Assembly: GCA_007570785.1 (NCBI GenBank)
Contig: ML662449.1
Coordinates: 11,160,822 to 11,224,821, forward strand
DNA from: Antilocapra americana
Lineage: Eukaryota > Chordata > Mammalia > Artiodactyla > Antilocapridae
Length of the DNA stretch: 64,000 nt
Direction of reading: 5' to 3'
A model generated the notes under the pieces. The model was not told the DNA's origin and did no database searches. It worked only from the letters and a program-made list of their open reading frames with translations. Of the stretch, positions 1 to 11,589 are shown piece after piece; positions within the stretch are counted from its first letter, which is position 1; each line of letters opens with the position of its first letter. Both the position numbers and the translations under genes were made by a program.

Positions 1-1828
1 AGCTTAATCTTTTCTTAACTATATATCATGGAGTTTCTGTAGATATTAGGCAGAGAGATAACTCATTATGGAAAAATAAATGTATAATATTCCTTTGTGT
101 GGATACATTAAAATTTATTCAACTCTTTTATATTGATGGATACCCAAAGTAGAACTGCATTTATCTCTCCTATAAGTATTTAAATTAATGCTTCAGGCCT
201 GCAGTGGTGACTCCACCCATCTTCCCATCAGTAGGAAGGTTAAAAGGGAAAGAGGAAGTGTCCTCCTTTCCAGAAAGGACACTTTCTAGAAGTTGCATGC
301 ACACACTTTATCTTCCATTGGCCTGGATGCGGTGACATAGCCAATCTTAGTTACAAGGGGCTGCGAGATGGGGAAATGCAGTCTTTATGCCAAGAAACCA
401 GGTACTGAAGGAGGACGGGAACAACAGATATAACAAGAAATCTAGCTGTTTCTTCCACAATCTACTTCTTAAGCTCTAAAAATATCATGTGCATCCTTTG
501 GAGAAGCGACAGAACACACCCACACTCTCCAAAACAGAAGACAACCAAGCCAAGCAGTAACTGCATATTCAGCTTAAAATCGGGACCTGCGAGTAATGCT
601 CAGTCTTCTCCACCAGGCCCAGATAGAGCTCTGAATAGTCAGGGGATCTATTACCAATAGTAAGTTATCTTCCCATCACACACCGAAAATAAAACCGGTA
701 GAAAAGAAGCAAGATAACAGCAATAAAAAGGCCCATTTGGAAATGGGGGAAATGGGAAATGTCCAGAAGTTACTGGCCCGTAACTATTGTCATAGCCCAC
801 TGGTCATAAACTGCAAAGATTTCTTTCCTTAATAGTTGAGTGAATTCCCTGGTTAGACCATCTGGCAGCCTCTCAATCTTCTTCCTGAGAAGAATTCCCT
901 TGTCTATTATCCCTGTCTTTGCCCTCTGAAAGGTTTCTTCCTTATCCATCACCCTCTTGACCACATGTGAAATGGGCCTTGGAGGACATACATGATCCTC
1001 TCTTACTCCCTCTTTCTACTAACACAGGTTCAGGAGCCCAGGCATTGCTAGAGAGGCTGATGATCACAGACTCCTTTTTTCCAGTAGAATTTCTTCAAAA
1101 TCTTAGACTTCTCGTCAGTTTGTGTCTATGTGTGAAAAACCACAGTGAAAGATCACATCTAGGCAGAGTTTTTGAAAATGTCTCAAGTCTTTTACTGACC
1201 ACACTCCTCTCTCTCAACATAGTAGCAACTAAAACCAAAGGCTTGGATTAGTTCTGATTTGTACAGCCAGCCAAGTCTGATTCCTACCAAACAGCAGAGA
1301 ACTCTAACAGAAGTTGCTTGAAGAAGACTTGGGGCTACAGTGTTATATCTTAACAACTCTGCCATTGGTAGCCACTTCTTAAAACTGCTTCAATTTGGGG
1401 TACAGATATAACTTTTTCAACACTTCAAAGACCCCAACTGCTAGGCTTTCAGCCAAATTAGAAAGCAACAAGCAGCCAAACTGCCTTGCCTTAGTAAAGG
1501 GATGTTACCTTCCATCTCTGCTTGCAGCCTTATCAGCTCTCTGCTGACTTCACTTCTCTTTTGCAGGACTAAAGCTAAAAACAGCAAGAAGCATCTAACA
1601 TCACCAACATTTGGACTTTTCCCCTACTATTTCCATTCATTTGTGGCCTGCCTTGCAGCAGATGACAATATGACCAAATGCTTTGCCACCACATCACAGG
1701 GGGCTCCACACCTATGTCCTTGTGGCCTACTACCCACCTAAGCGCGTGTTCAGAAGCCCACTTCAGGACACAATTCTGAATTATTTAGGATCAGGTTCAA
1801 TCATGTCAGGAAACCCATAAAAGCCAGA
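1..1828. other. Mostly unique non-coding stretch
   Basis: I see no gene here. The open frames at about 770-964 (-), 967-1251 (+) and 1502-1741 (+) are short, have no recognisable domain, and their composition is not obviously coding. The segment around 260-440 has the look of an old mammalian interspersed repeat (text similar to 'cattggcc...ggggaaatgcagtcttta'), but I cannot name the family. Confidence 0.5.
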
Positions 1829-1940
1829 ACATTGGAGTGGGTAGCCATTCCCTTCTCCAGGGGATCTTCCCAATCCAAAGATCAAACTGGGTCTCCCTCA
1901 TTGTGGGCAGATTCTTTACCACCTGATCCACCAGGGAAAG
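1829..1940 (-). mobile_element. Bov-tA SINE fragment
   Basis: On the + strand this reads 'attggagtgggtagccattc ... ttctttaccacctgatccaccagggaaag', the reverse complement of the tRNA-Glu-derived head of the ruminant Bov-tA SINE. The A and B boxes of the tRNA-like promoter lie at the right-hand end. The 3' tail portion is missing, so this is a truncated copy. Bov-tA is non-autonomous and is thought to have been mobilised by BovB. Confidence 0.85.
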
Positions 1941-2548
1941 CTGAAAGCAATGGCACTTAAAGATGGAAGTTTACTTCTCTCTCATGTGAAAGTAAATGCT
2001 GGCTATCTGTGTGTGCTGGCCCTACCCCAGGGACCCAGGCACTATCTACCTTGTTGCTCCTCCCCAACCTCTGGGACCAAGATGGCTCTTCCAGCCCAGC
2101 CAGCTGAATCCCATGCAATAAGAAAAGGGGGACGAGGAGAGGGATATGATTTCTCCCTTAAAAGACAATTCCTGAAAATTGCCTACATTGCTTCTATTCA
2201 ACATGCCTTTGATCAAGATTTAGTCACAGAGCCTTGTCTGGCTTCAAGGAAAACTGAGACACACAGTTTTTATTCTGGGAAATCACGTTTACAGTGTAGA
2301 AAGAAGTGGAACAAATGCTGGGAGATAATTAGTGCTCTATGCTAAAGCACTGCTTCCCCTTACCTTCATCCTGAAGGAGGCAGCTTCAGGAGACCCAGTG
2401 AGAGCTTTAGTCTCCTAAAGTCTGCATAACACTAGAGGCTGGTGCTAGACCCCTTCATGGGTGAGCCAGAGGGGGTGTCTAGGGTGACTGCCTCTCTTAA
2501 AGCAGAGAGAGGAGGAGGAAACCCACGCTACTGTGAGACAACCAGCTT
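1941..2548. other. Unique stretch, nothing recognised
   Basis: An open frame at 1950-2345 (+, 131 codons) starts inside the edge of the SINE and shows no known motif. I regard it as chance. No other structure was seen. Confidence 0.4.
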
Positions 2549-3408
2549 CAGTTCTGTTCAGTTCAGTCGCTCAGCCGTGTCTGACTGTTTGTGACCCCAT
2601 GAACCGCAGCACACCAGGCCTCCCTGTCCATCACCAGCTCCCAGAGTTTACCCAACTCATGTCCATTGAGTTTGTGATGCCATCCAACCATCTTATCCTC
2701 TGTTGACCCCTTCTCCTCTTGCCTTCAATCTTTCCTAACATCAGGGTCTTTTCAAATGAGTCAGCTGTTCGCATCAGGTGGCCAAAATATTGGAGTTTCA
2801 GCTTCAACATCAGTCCTTCCAATGAACACCCAAGACTGATTTCCTTTAGGATGGACTGGTTGGATCTCTTTGCAGTCAAAGGGATTCTCAAGAGTCTTCT
2901 CCAACACCACAGTTCAAAAGCATCAATTCTTTGACACTCAGTTTTCTTCATAGTCCAACTCTCACATCCATACATGACCACTGGAAAAACCATAGCTTTG
3001 ACTAGATAGACCTTTGTTGGCCAAGTAATGTCTCTGCTTTTCAATATGCTATCTAGGTTGGTCATAACTTTCCTTCCAAGGAGTAAGCGTCTTTTAATTT
3101 CACGGCTACAATCACCATCTGTAGTGATTTTGGAGCCCAAAAAGAAAAAGTCAGTCACTGTTTCCACTGTTTCCCCATCTATTTGCCATGAAGTGATGGG
3201 ACCAGATGCCATGATCTTAGTTTTCTGAATGTTGAGCTTTAAGCCAACTTTTTCACTCTCCTCTATCACTTTCATCAAGAGGCTCTTTAATTCTTCTTCG
3301 CTTGCCACCATAAGGGTGGTATCATCTACATATCTGAGGTTATTATATTTCTCCTGGCAATCTTGATTCTAGCTTGTGCTTCTTCCAGCCCAGTGGTTCT
3401 CATGATTT
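2549..3408 (-). mobile_element. BovB LINE, 3' end (5'-truncated)
   Basis: The left edge carries the BovB 3' terminus, seen on the + strand as 'gttcagttcagtcgctcag', followed by the reverse-complemented last third of the reverse-transcriptase ORF. BovB is an RTE-clade non-LTR retrotransposon that entered ruminants by horizontal transfer. Only about 860 bp of the roughly 3.2 kb element is present. The right edge stops near the 'cttcttccagcccag' segment just upstream of the YADD-coding region, which is typical 5' truncation. No convincing target-site duplication was found. Confidence 0.93.
2631..3311 (-). pseudogene. BovB ORF2 C-terminal fragment
   Basis: A 226-codon open frame encodes the part of BovB ORF2 downstream of the polymerase active site. 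Visible family blocks in order are the EELKSLLMKV and QKTKIMASG segments (first 35 residues), LGSKIT (about residues 58-63), VVMYGCESW near residue 112, the WRRLLR segment near 137, and [11 protein letters not shown] with RRRGQQR near 172-205. The endonuclease and the catalytic YADD box are absent because the copy is 5'-truncated. It cannot encode a working enzyme. Its open frame over this length suggests moderate age. Confidence 0.9.
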
Positions 3409-3869
3409 ACTCTAGCCTGGTGCCATCCTAAAGTAGAGATTTTGTCTAGGACATTCTTCCAGGGAGGCAGCACCAGAACACCAGCAGAGTCTCTCCACGT
3501 GAATAAGATGCTGGAAAACCAAGGGAACTGCAAAGAAGGGATGGAAGGCAGTCTCTGAAGAATATGCAAAGGCTCATCCTTGCCCCCAAAATGAATGGGC
3601 TTGGGACATCTGCCGCAGCCTGAGGGAGCCACATCAGACAGCACCAGGGCCAGTCACATTAGACCCTCTAGCCTTAACTTCTCCTCCCCAATCAATACCC
3701 AAATCACAGAGCAGTTGACAACTTTGGTGAACAAGCTGGCAGAGTAACAGACTTGTAAGATGAGAAGCAAAAGCTTCCCATGCCCTCCTCCCAGGCTAAA
3801 AGAAGAGAAAGGGAGAAGCTTTAATTCGAAGTAGACTTTGAAGCTTCCATTATTCATCTGGAACTGCAC
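3409..3869. other. Unique stretch, nothing recognised
   Basis: The short minus-strand frames at 3369-3644 and 3654-3887 overlap repeat edges and carry no motif. No gene or repeat was recognised. Confidence 0.4.
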
Positions 3870-4057
3870 ATTACAATGGTTCTCCATCCTGACTGCCCAT
3901 TGGGGTCACCTGGGGAGTTTTAAAAATTCCTGATGCCTGGATCCCTGCCCAGAGATACTGGTTTCGTTAGCCTGGGGAGCAGGCTGGATACCGATATCAA
4001 AGAAAAAGTGCCCAGGCAATTCTGATGGGTAGCCCAGGCTGAAAACTACTGTGGTAA
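3870..4057. mobile_element. MER5A-like hAT-Charlie MITE
   Basis: The sequence 'ggggtcacctggggagttttaaaaattcctgatgcctgg...' and the closing 'cccaggctgaaaactactg' match the remembered MER5A consensus, a short non-autonomous hAT DNA transposon with near-palindromic ends. The ends 'aatggttctc' and 'gaaaactactg' are decayed versions of the terminal inverted repeats. The element is inactive and predates the eutherian radiation. Confidence 0.75.
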
Positions 4058-4080
4058 TACTGAATTAAGAACTTTTTGCA

Positions 4081-4255
4081 GGAACTTCCCTGGCAGTCCA
4101 GTAGTTAAGACTTCACCTTCCCAATCGAGGAGCTAAGATCCTGCTTGTTTCTGCAGCCAAAAACCCCAAACATAAAACAGAAGCAATATTGTAACAAATT
4201 CAGTAAAGACCGTTAAAATGTTCCACATCAAAAAATTTGGAAAAAAAAGAACATT
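4081..4255 (+). mobile_element. CHR-2-type tRNA-Glu SINE
   Basis: It begins 'ggaacttccctggcagtccagtagttaag', the tRNA-Glu-like head of the cetartiodactyl CHR-2 family. It ends with the characteristic tail 'gcaatattgtaacaaattcagtaaagac' followed by an A-rich stretch to about 4255. The copy lacks the long middle block seen in ART2A-type members. It is older than the Bov-tA copies in this window, judging by divergence. Confidence 0.82.
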
Positions 4256-7200
4256 TTTTCAAACAAAAGATTGTGGAGTGACAAGAAAATTGACAGAACT
4301 TACCCTAAATCTCTCCTGCAGGAGGAAGAACCACGGCTCAGGCATGGAAGGAAAGAACAGTGACACCCCATGATTGCACCCTCTAGCTGTCCTCACCTTC
4401 AGACTGGCAGTTCCATAAATCCTACCTCCTTCCTGGAGATCAGAAGCTTCTTCAGGGCAAGCACCATGACCTCAGATTCACTGGATTCCCCACACAGCCC
4501 TGCATTTGCTAGACCCATTGGAGAGAGCTTAACACAATACTTGATGGCCCTGTTGTTAACTTCTGACCTCTATGCTGGGAAAAAAGTGAAGTGCCCTGGT
4601 TATGCATGGGGGCAAACTAAGGTGACTTCAAGATAACCTCGAACTATATCTTGGAGTCAATGAAAAGACAGAAAGTGCATGAGAAACAGTCATCATAAAG
4701 TAGTTGGAAATTTTTATCTACATATTACCAATACCTATGGTCCAAATGTGGCTTCTATATTGTTCCCCATTTGAGTAAGTTTTTATCTTCCTAACTCAAG
4801 GGAAGGTATGGCTTCCCCATCTCTCCTAACCAGATCCTGGTGGAGTACCTATGCTCCTCACACACCATCACCATGATTACCACCCTCAGTTGTGGAGATC
4901 CTTGAAAGCTCTGACCCATGAATAACAGCAGTATGCTGACAGGAGTCAGGAAAAGAGCCAAGAACTCGCAAAACCATCAGTTAAATCCAAGAAGAGCAGC
5001 TTTAGTCTGTCAACACAAAGATGTCATATCCCAAAGTAGCCTACAGCACCAGGACCCCACAGGAGATGGTCCTCAAAATATTCCATATTCCCTCAAGCCC
5101 ACATTTATGCTACAGCTCCATCAAAGAGATATATCATGCCCCACACTTTGACACTCGAGAAATTGCACTTTCCTCTGAATACATCCTGTAGCTTGGTAGC
5201 GAGAAGGCACCCTTTTCACAACCTAAAAAGGAAAAGCAAGTAATCTTAAGCCCACCTCAGTGTCAAAACTGGCCCTCTCCATCATCAGCTGCTGTCTTTC
5301 ATCTGATTTAAAGATATCCTTTAACTAGAAAAAGGAAGTACTCTGCCAGGAGCCCAAGTTCAGATAGACGTCTGCTTAAAGTGCATTTGATGAAAAGAGC
5401 CTTCCAATTTCAATAGGCTTTTTCTAGACTTTTCCCAGTAGAGGGAATCCCTTACATGAAAAGTAAGCTCACCCAAAGATGAGGTCCCCTGTTCAATTTG
5501 ACATAAAGAGCTTTACCCCACTGCCCCCATGGTATGTCATCACCAGGAAGGTTGGCTACCTTCTAGAAGAATCAATAAAAAGATCCTTTAATATCTACAG
5601 TGTGCTTGTCACCATTTAGAAGCACTTACCAAGCCAACCACCCTGGGTGGTTCCAAGAGCACCAAGCCACGATCACCAGTCTTTGGTTTTAATCATGACA
5701 ATAATGAGTGGCCCAATAAAGGTAATTTTTTTTAAGTTAATGAGCTCTCCCCTAAGAACAGCCACGTACTGTACTAAAAAATGTCTGTAGGATGCATTGC
5801 ACTTTTGTGCTATTTATTTAACTTTATGTGGATGCCATAAAACTTCTTTATTTGCTTTCAGTTAGCCCATAGGTTTTGACAAGATAAATTTTTATTTAGG
5901 TCTTTGCCCAGCTACAATCAGAAACAGGAGACTCACTTTCCAAAGCTGGGCTGATAGATGGATTAATCAAAGCACTCCCCACCCTGCTTTCCTTCCAGCA
6001 ACCACAGGGATCAACAGACGGAGTTTTTCCTTAATTAAAGAAACTCAGCAACAAGGTGATTTATCGATGATGAATCTTGCAGGCCTTTTCATTGTGCGGT
6101 CACTGTTGGCCACTGTTTGAAATTTACCAACATAAATAAAGCCTCTCCATGACTAAACAAAGTTAAAGTAGCAATAAATCGAGCCTGCCATGTACTCTGG
6201 GCTAGATCTGAAGCCAACATAAATACCAGAATGCCTTGGCCGTGACACGCTTGACACAATGACATCATGCACTCCCGAAGAGAACAGCCTAGCTCAAGCC
6301 AAAGCCTAAAACCTAATACAATTCTCCCAAATGAATCAAATTGCAATGGTCTAGACTCGGCTGCTCTAAGTGCTCAACTTCTGGCTCCCTTTGCCTCCTC
6401 CGTCGAGTGATCACATTAAAAAATAATCTATACACTGATCTAAATTTCACTTTTTCTGCATGATTAAATTTTGGCAGGAGTAAATCTCTGTTATTCTCAC
6501 TCCCCGGGAATGTTTGGAAAGTTACTAAAAACTCAGGATTTATCAGCTTAAGGTCCAACGACCAGGGTGCAAACTCAAGCCCGGCCCGAAGCTACCCGCA
6601 GCGGGAGGCAGGTCCACAGGCTGCGGGGGACCCTGAGTGTTAATAAGGGGGTAAAACTCTGCTCACTTGAAAACACCTCGACCCTGGCCTCTCTCCTGAG
6701 GAACTTGCCTGGCCCAAATCTAGTAACAGGCTGGAGTGAAAGGCCTTCACAAAACTAGAAAGTCAGCTCAACAGGGGCTCAAGGCCCCCCAGCCTTATTA
6801 CTGCCAGGAGATGAAAGGAGGGAGGAAACCTTTCAGAACGCATACCCAGGACATCAAATTAAAAATGGAGAAAATCTAATAACTAATTGGTGAAACCATA
6901 AAAGCCGCCATAAAAGACATTTTCCTTAAACTACTTTACACAGGGCTGTATAATTTTATGTCACTTTTTATTTATGTTGCTGTAATGAAAGCTGCCCTGG
7001 GAGCTGAAGAGCTTAGGAAGAAAGGAATTGAACTATGTTTAAAGGGGGGGAGGGGAAGTCCATCTATAGGGCTTCAAACAAGATTAGTTTTGAAATATAG
7101 AGAGGTTGGGGAGGAGAACCTATTTACTCGTAAAAGCCTCTGAGCAAAATATGTTTGCAATGAGCATCTTTCTTGCACCTCTATCCTCTCCACCCCCAAG

Positions 7201-8845
7201 GCCATAATAGCTTAACATTTATAAAGTGGGTTCCAAGGCCTTTCACAGAGCCAGGGTGTGAATTAGATAGATAAGCCCATGCCGTTTAGACAGATCTTGT
7301 GAAACTGAATTTTTATTGTATGAAATATGTAAAGGAGCATGATTTGAGCTTCTAGAGGAATCCATAATACAGAAGTGAACCCCACTTTAACAAGGTACTG
7401 ATGAGTTAGCAAAGCTCCCTAAGACACCACAATGCTAGATTCAGGGGTCCTAGAAAGACACTGTTTATTACTATTCAGAAGATCAGACAGGCTCCTTCCC
7501 TCTCCTGATGTGTTCTGTGACAATTCAGAGAATGTTGCGCCATCGGGAAAAGAGAAATAAGTTGCAAGACAGGAAACCTTGGGTAAATTATAAACAGGAG
7601 AAGTTTGAAATCGCCTGGGCTTGAAGTGGAGGGCCATGAAGCGGGCTCTTGGAGGAGTGATCTTCTGCTTCGGGATCTGGAGGCCAGTGGCTAGGGTGTG
7701 CTGGGGTTTGTGAAAATTCACTATACTCTCAGTATGTGTGTTGTTTTCTCTGTGTGTGTTAAGCTTCCATTTAGAAAGAGTCTGAAAAATAGCATATGTT
7801 CAACTGAGTCTTAAAAGGGAGGCAGAGAGTGGCTAACATATATACAGAAACGCAGACATGGTGTGCTGTTTTCCCAAGGACAAGCGCGGACTGCCCCTTA
7901 AATTGCAGGGGCCCTCTGAACGCCGGCTAATTTTCAAAGTGAGATGAGGTTGTTTTTAGAAACAATTTGCCTTCTATTAACAATGAAATCCAATTCGGCT
8001 TTGAATATTAGAAAGTGAAACATGTATACAACTTGGAGGGGCTGGTGGAGTATCACACAGATAGGGCATTATTTAGGTAGGCTTGACAGTCAAGGCCACT
8101 TTACACCATTACGGACCAGACTAAACAAACCTGACCCCCGGGGCGACCCTCCAAGGATCCCAAAAGATTGGAAACTCCGAAAAGGCAGCCCTGACCAGAC
8201 TTTACAGCCTGGTAATGGCATGCGAACGACATACTGTCTCTGTCACGCAGCCAAAGGTTGGTGTTGTATATGAGAGCAATTTCCTCAAGAATTCAGAGGA
8301 AAATGTGATACTTTGCCTTTTCTGTAACAGCAAGTGTGTTTACTAGTTGGGGACTCCCAAGCCTCCTGACGACTACCCCGTCCAATAACCTGACCCCAGC
8401 AGCGCCCACGTCCCCCCGCTCCTGCCTAATCAGTTGGCAGCAGCAGACAGGTCGGATGGCAGAGGAGGGGAGGGCCCACTCACCCAGAATGGGAAAGGCC
8501 TCGTTTGCAGGAGATTTGAAAAACTGAAACTACATCTAGGAAAACATCACTGAGATTCAGAGTCACTCGTCACTGGAAGGCAGGTTTCCCTCACACCCCG
8601 GCTGTCCTCAGCACACACAACGCTTGACTGGTCGGCCCGTCACCGAGGTCAGGCTCACCTAGAAAATGTCTGCAGGGGGTGGCCCTGAGTCCAGCATCTC
8701 CCGAGGCCTGTTTTCACATGTTCCTGTTCCATGAATATACACCCTGCATGGGATGAATCAGATCTGTCCTGAGGGGAATTCAGAACTCCAAACAGCCCTC
8801 AGCAAGAAGTTGGCAGGGAAGGAAAATGCTTGCTGGTGGGATGGG
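4256..8845. other. Long repeat-poor block, candidate conserved non-coding DNA
   Basis: Over about 4.6 kb I recognise no SINE, LINE, LTR or DNA transposon, which is striking next to the repeat density elsewhere. There are open frames at 4370-4636, 4918-5151, 6089-6346 (-), 6313-6558 (-), 6567-6758, 7419-7721 (-), 8022-8273 and 8336-8527. All are short, overlap one another on opposite strands and have no domain signature. AT-rich, homeobox-like patches occur, for example 5700-5900, 6020-6060, 6840-6990 and 7920-8030. I infer possible regulatory sequence; this is not shown. Confidence 0.45.
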
Positions 8846-8935
8846 GAGGGAATTGAAGCGGGGAGAGGGGAGGAGAGGGGAAGGGAAGGATGGAGGGGAG
8901 GAGAGAGGAGGGGAGGAAGGGAAGATTCAAAAGGA
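8846..8935 (+). repeat. G-rich polypurine tract with quadruplex pattern
   Basis: About 90 bases are almost purely A and G on the + strand, a degenerate GGA/GGGA repeat. Positions 8860-8885 hold four G runs (8860-8863, 8867-8870, 8877-8880, 8883-8885) with loops of 3, 6 and 2 bases, which fits the canonical G-quadruplex rule. The tract is also suited to triplex (H-DNA) formation. Open frames on both strands here are artefacts of low complexity. Confidence 0.85.
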
Positions 8936-9149
8936 ACTGAAGCTATGACTACACACATGCTCTGATGAGAACATAAACTTTGGGGATGACTTCAATTTGA
9001 ACACCACCGTGATTCATCTGGAACCTTTTATCCTCTTTACTTTTTCTCTCACAAAACAGGCCAGGACCCTAATTCTTTCTTATATGCCTGTGGCTGCTGC
9101 CCAGAGGCCTCCTGGACACTGAATAAAAGAATTATATAATTCCTTAAAA

Positions 9150-9640
9150 AAATACATTGCAATATACATTAGGTACAGACAAATACTGTTTGATTCCGCT
9201 TATATGAGGTACCTAGAATAGTCAAATTCTTAGAGTCAGAAATTACACTGAGAGATGCCAGGGTTTGAGGGGATAGGGAGGGGGCAACGGGGAGTTGGTA
9301 TTTAATGAGGAGAGAGTTTGAGTTTAGAAACATCCCTGGTAATTCAGACAGTAAAAAATCTGCCTGTCAATGCAGGAGATCCAGGTTCAATCTCTGGATT
9401 GGGAAGATCACCTGGAGGAGGGCATGGCAACCCACTCCAATATTCTTGTCTGGAAAATCCTGTGGACAGAGGAGCCTTACAGGCTACAGTCCATGGGGTT
9501 GCAAAAAGTCAGAGGCAGACATGACTGAAGCAACTTAGCATGCATGCATGTGAATGTCCTTAATGCCAGTGAACTGTACTGTTAAATATGGTTAAAATAG
9601 TATGCTTCATATTACGTGACTTTTACCACAATTAAAGAAA
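9150..9640 (+). mobile_element. Old L1 3' UTR end, split by a SINE
   Basis: The segment 9170-9328 reads 'tgattccgcttatatgaggtacctagaatagtcaaattc ... gggagttggtatttaatg', the classic 3' UTR of mammalian L1M elements. It resumes at 9551-9640 with 'tgaatgtccttaatgccagtgaactgtact ... ttttaccacaattaaag' and an A-rich end. The gap is occupied by a Bov-tA SINE. There is no ORF. The L1 sits in sense orientation. Confidence 0.85.
9329..9550 (+). mobile_element. Bov-tA SINE inside L1
   Basis: A nearly complete copy runs from the tRNA-like head ('catccctggtaattcagacagtaaaa', a decayed A box) through the middle 'gaagatcacctggaggag' to the tail 'cagacatgactgaagcaacttagcatgcatgcatg'. It interrupts an older L1 3' UTR, so it is the younger insertion. 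Open frames through it are translations of the SINE and are not genes. Confidence 0.93.
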
Positions 9641-10979
9641 AAAAAATCTTTACATAAAGGGGGAGTTATGTCTCTGCTCCCAGACTTCCAGAACCTCTTC
9701 TTCCTGACCCTCCAAACATCAGGCCCTCTGAGGACCACCAATAACACAGGCAGACTCACAGTCCTCTTTAAGAGAAAATCGTGTTTGTGGATCCTAAGAA
9801 AAAGATATTAACCCGATAATGGAGGTTTAAAGACTGCAAACAACCTCTTTTTAAAAACCTTCTACTTCTATTTAGAGACCAGAATTTAACTTTGATCTGT
9901 CTTCTTTTTCAGATAATTCTCTGGCCCCACATAAGTTCAAACAAGACATTCTGTTCAGCTTGCACTAAATGGCACTAAATTCCTGCTATTTGATTCAAGG
10001 AGCCCTTATTTCCTGGTGGATCACAAGCCATTTATTGGATGGAGGTGGCAAATACGTAGCGTTTGGTTCAGGATCATGTGCATCTTGACATTTTTCTTCC
10101 TTGAAATGACTATCCTGCTTTGAACAGATTAAAAAAAAAAAAAATGAATATGGCTTCCAGGTGAAATGCAGACCCAGCCTGTTGATACAGAGGAAGCAAC
10201 CAGCAGAGTCTCCACAGAAACAAATTTCCAACTGGAGAGAGGAGGATGCTGGTTCCACTTGAGGCTGGGGAAGGAATAGGCAGCCTAGCCTCCAGGTGAA
10301 CAGGACTTCCACCTGAAGAAGCCACCTGGGGTCACTTCCCAGAAGAGGAGGACATGCCTTCTTCCTGAGCATGAAGGGGCCTGAGCAGCAGCCCACACCA
10401 CTTTCTGTGCAGATTTTGCCAGGAACCAGAACCAAGGTAGAGAGACCCCCCAGCCAGCAGCCCAGGGGCCCCATGTCCTGCCGCGGCAGCATCCCCTTCA
10501 CCGCTGAGAGTCACCAGAAGCTTGAACAAGGCACTGCTCTCAGCCTGTACTCACAGCATGTTTCTGTCCTTGATTCAAGGAGCCTTTGTATCCCCCCTTC
10601 CCCTTCTCCCTCTGCCCTTCAATCCCCTCGGGGGAATTCAGTTATGCATATTGCATGAAATGAGGACCACAGGCCGGACCTCTACAAGCTGCTAATTGAA
10701 AACCTTGTCGAAAGTGGGAGGAAGAGGCAGAGGGGGAAAAACAACTCTTGGCAGGACCCCTTGTACTGTGAACAGCAAAGCACCCTCCCAGAGGTGGGCC
10801 TATCTCCACCTCAGCCACACAGAAGTCCTTCCTCCCAGCTGTGAGGACCTGGAGACTCATGCTCTGGGAGATGGTGCCTCACAATCAAAAAATGCTGCAA
10901 GGATGCAACTATTGGGCTTCCAGACCCCTGCTCAGTTCTGGGGCTTACTTGCTCTACGAGGATGGGATACTTATTGCTC
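9641..10979. other. Unique, fairly GC-rich stretch with a 565-bp segment between direct repeats
   Basis: The largest open frame is 9995-10501 (-, 168 codons). It contains a run of phenylalanines from an A15 tract at about 10130 and has no recognisable domain; overlapping frames exist on the other strand. Two exact copies of a 15-base word lie at 9990-10004 and 10570-10584 (see findings). No known repeat family was recognised between them. I do not call a gene. Confidence 0.4.
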
Positions 10980-11165
10980 TGAAGACTCTCGGCTGTGTGA
11001 TCAAAGGCAAGTGACACAGCCTCTCTGGGCCTCAGTTTCCTCCTCTGGAAAATGTGGATAAGAATTGCATCTACTCAACAGGGTCATTATGAGGATTAAA
11101 TGTGATAATATATGTAAGCATTTGACACAATGCCTGAGACAGTAAGTGACAGGTCTTAATATTTC
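10980..11165 (+). mobile_element. MIR SINE
   Basis: The segment shows the MIR 3' half: 'ggcaagtgacacagcctctctgggcctcagtttcctcctctggaaaatg', then 'ggtcattatgaggattaaatgtgataatatatg' and 'acaatgcctgagacagtaag'. MIR is an ancient tRNA-derived SINE mobilised by L2, shared by all mammals. The copy is 5'-truncated. Confidence 0.88.
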
Positions 11166-11171
11166 GCTCTG

Positions 11172-11331
11172 GTTAGATCCTTGGGTCAGGAAGATCCCCT
11201 GGAGAAGGGAATGGCAACCCACTCTGGTATTTTTGCCTGGAGAACCCCACAGACAAAAGAGCATGGTGGACTATAGTCCATAGGGTTGCAAAGAGTCAGA
11301 CACGACTGAAGTGACTTATCACGCATGCATG
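11172..11331 (+). mobile_element. Bov-tA SINE, 5'-truncated
   Basis: It starts within the body ('ttgggtcaggaagatcccctggagaag') and continues to the full tail 'cagacacgactgaagtgacttatcacgcatgcatg'. It lies directly against the end of the MIR copy, so its target was the MIR 3' tail. Confidence 0.92.
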
Positions 11332-11589
11332 TTAAGACATGTAACAATTAGAATTCTCCCTTATCAGACAGGAGAAAAATAGATGAGGGAAAAACAGAGC
11401 AGAAAGAGCTGAGGCTGCTGTTCTACTCCCATTTCATAAGTAAATCTGGTGCCAGTTCCACAGAAGTCCTCAAATGGCAAAGGGAACAAGAAGGCATATA
11501 TATGACGAGGTGGAGGAGGAAGGTGGCAAGAATTCAGTACAGGGTACCAGGGCAGGAACACCAAGAAGCTGTTCTTTTTTAATCATCTG

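Noticed and set aside
9329..9400. tRNA-Glu-like segments in many places considered as tRNA genes
   Set aside because: All are heads of Bov-tA or CHR-2 SINEs with the SINE body attached. No cloverleaf of a functional tRNA was seen.
9995..10501. 168-codon open frame on the minus strand
   Set aside because: It crosses an A15 tract (poly-phenylalanine), has no domain, and is matched by overlapping frames on both strands. There is no splice or promoter evidence.
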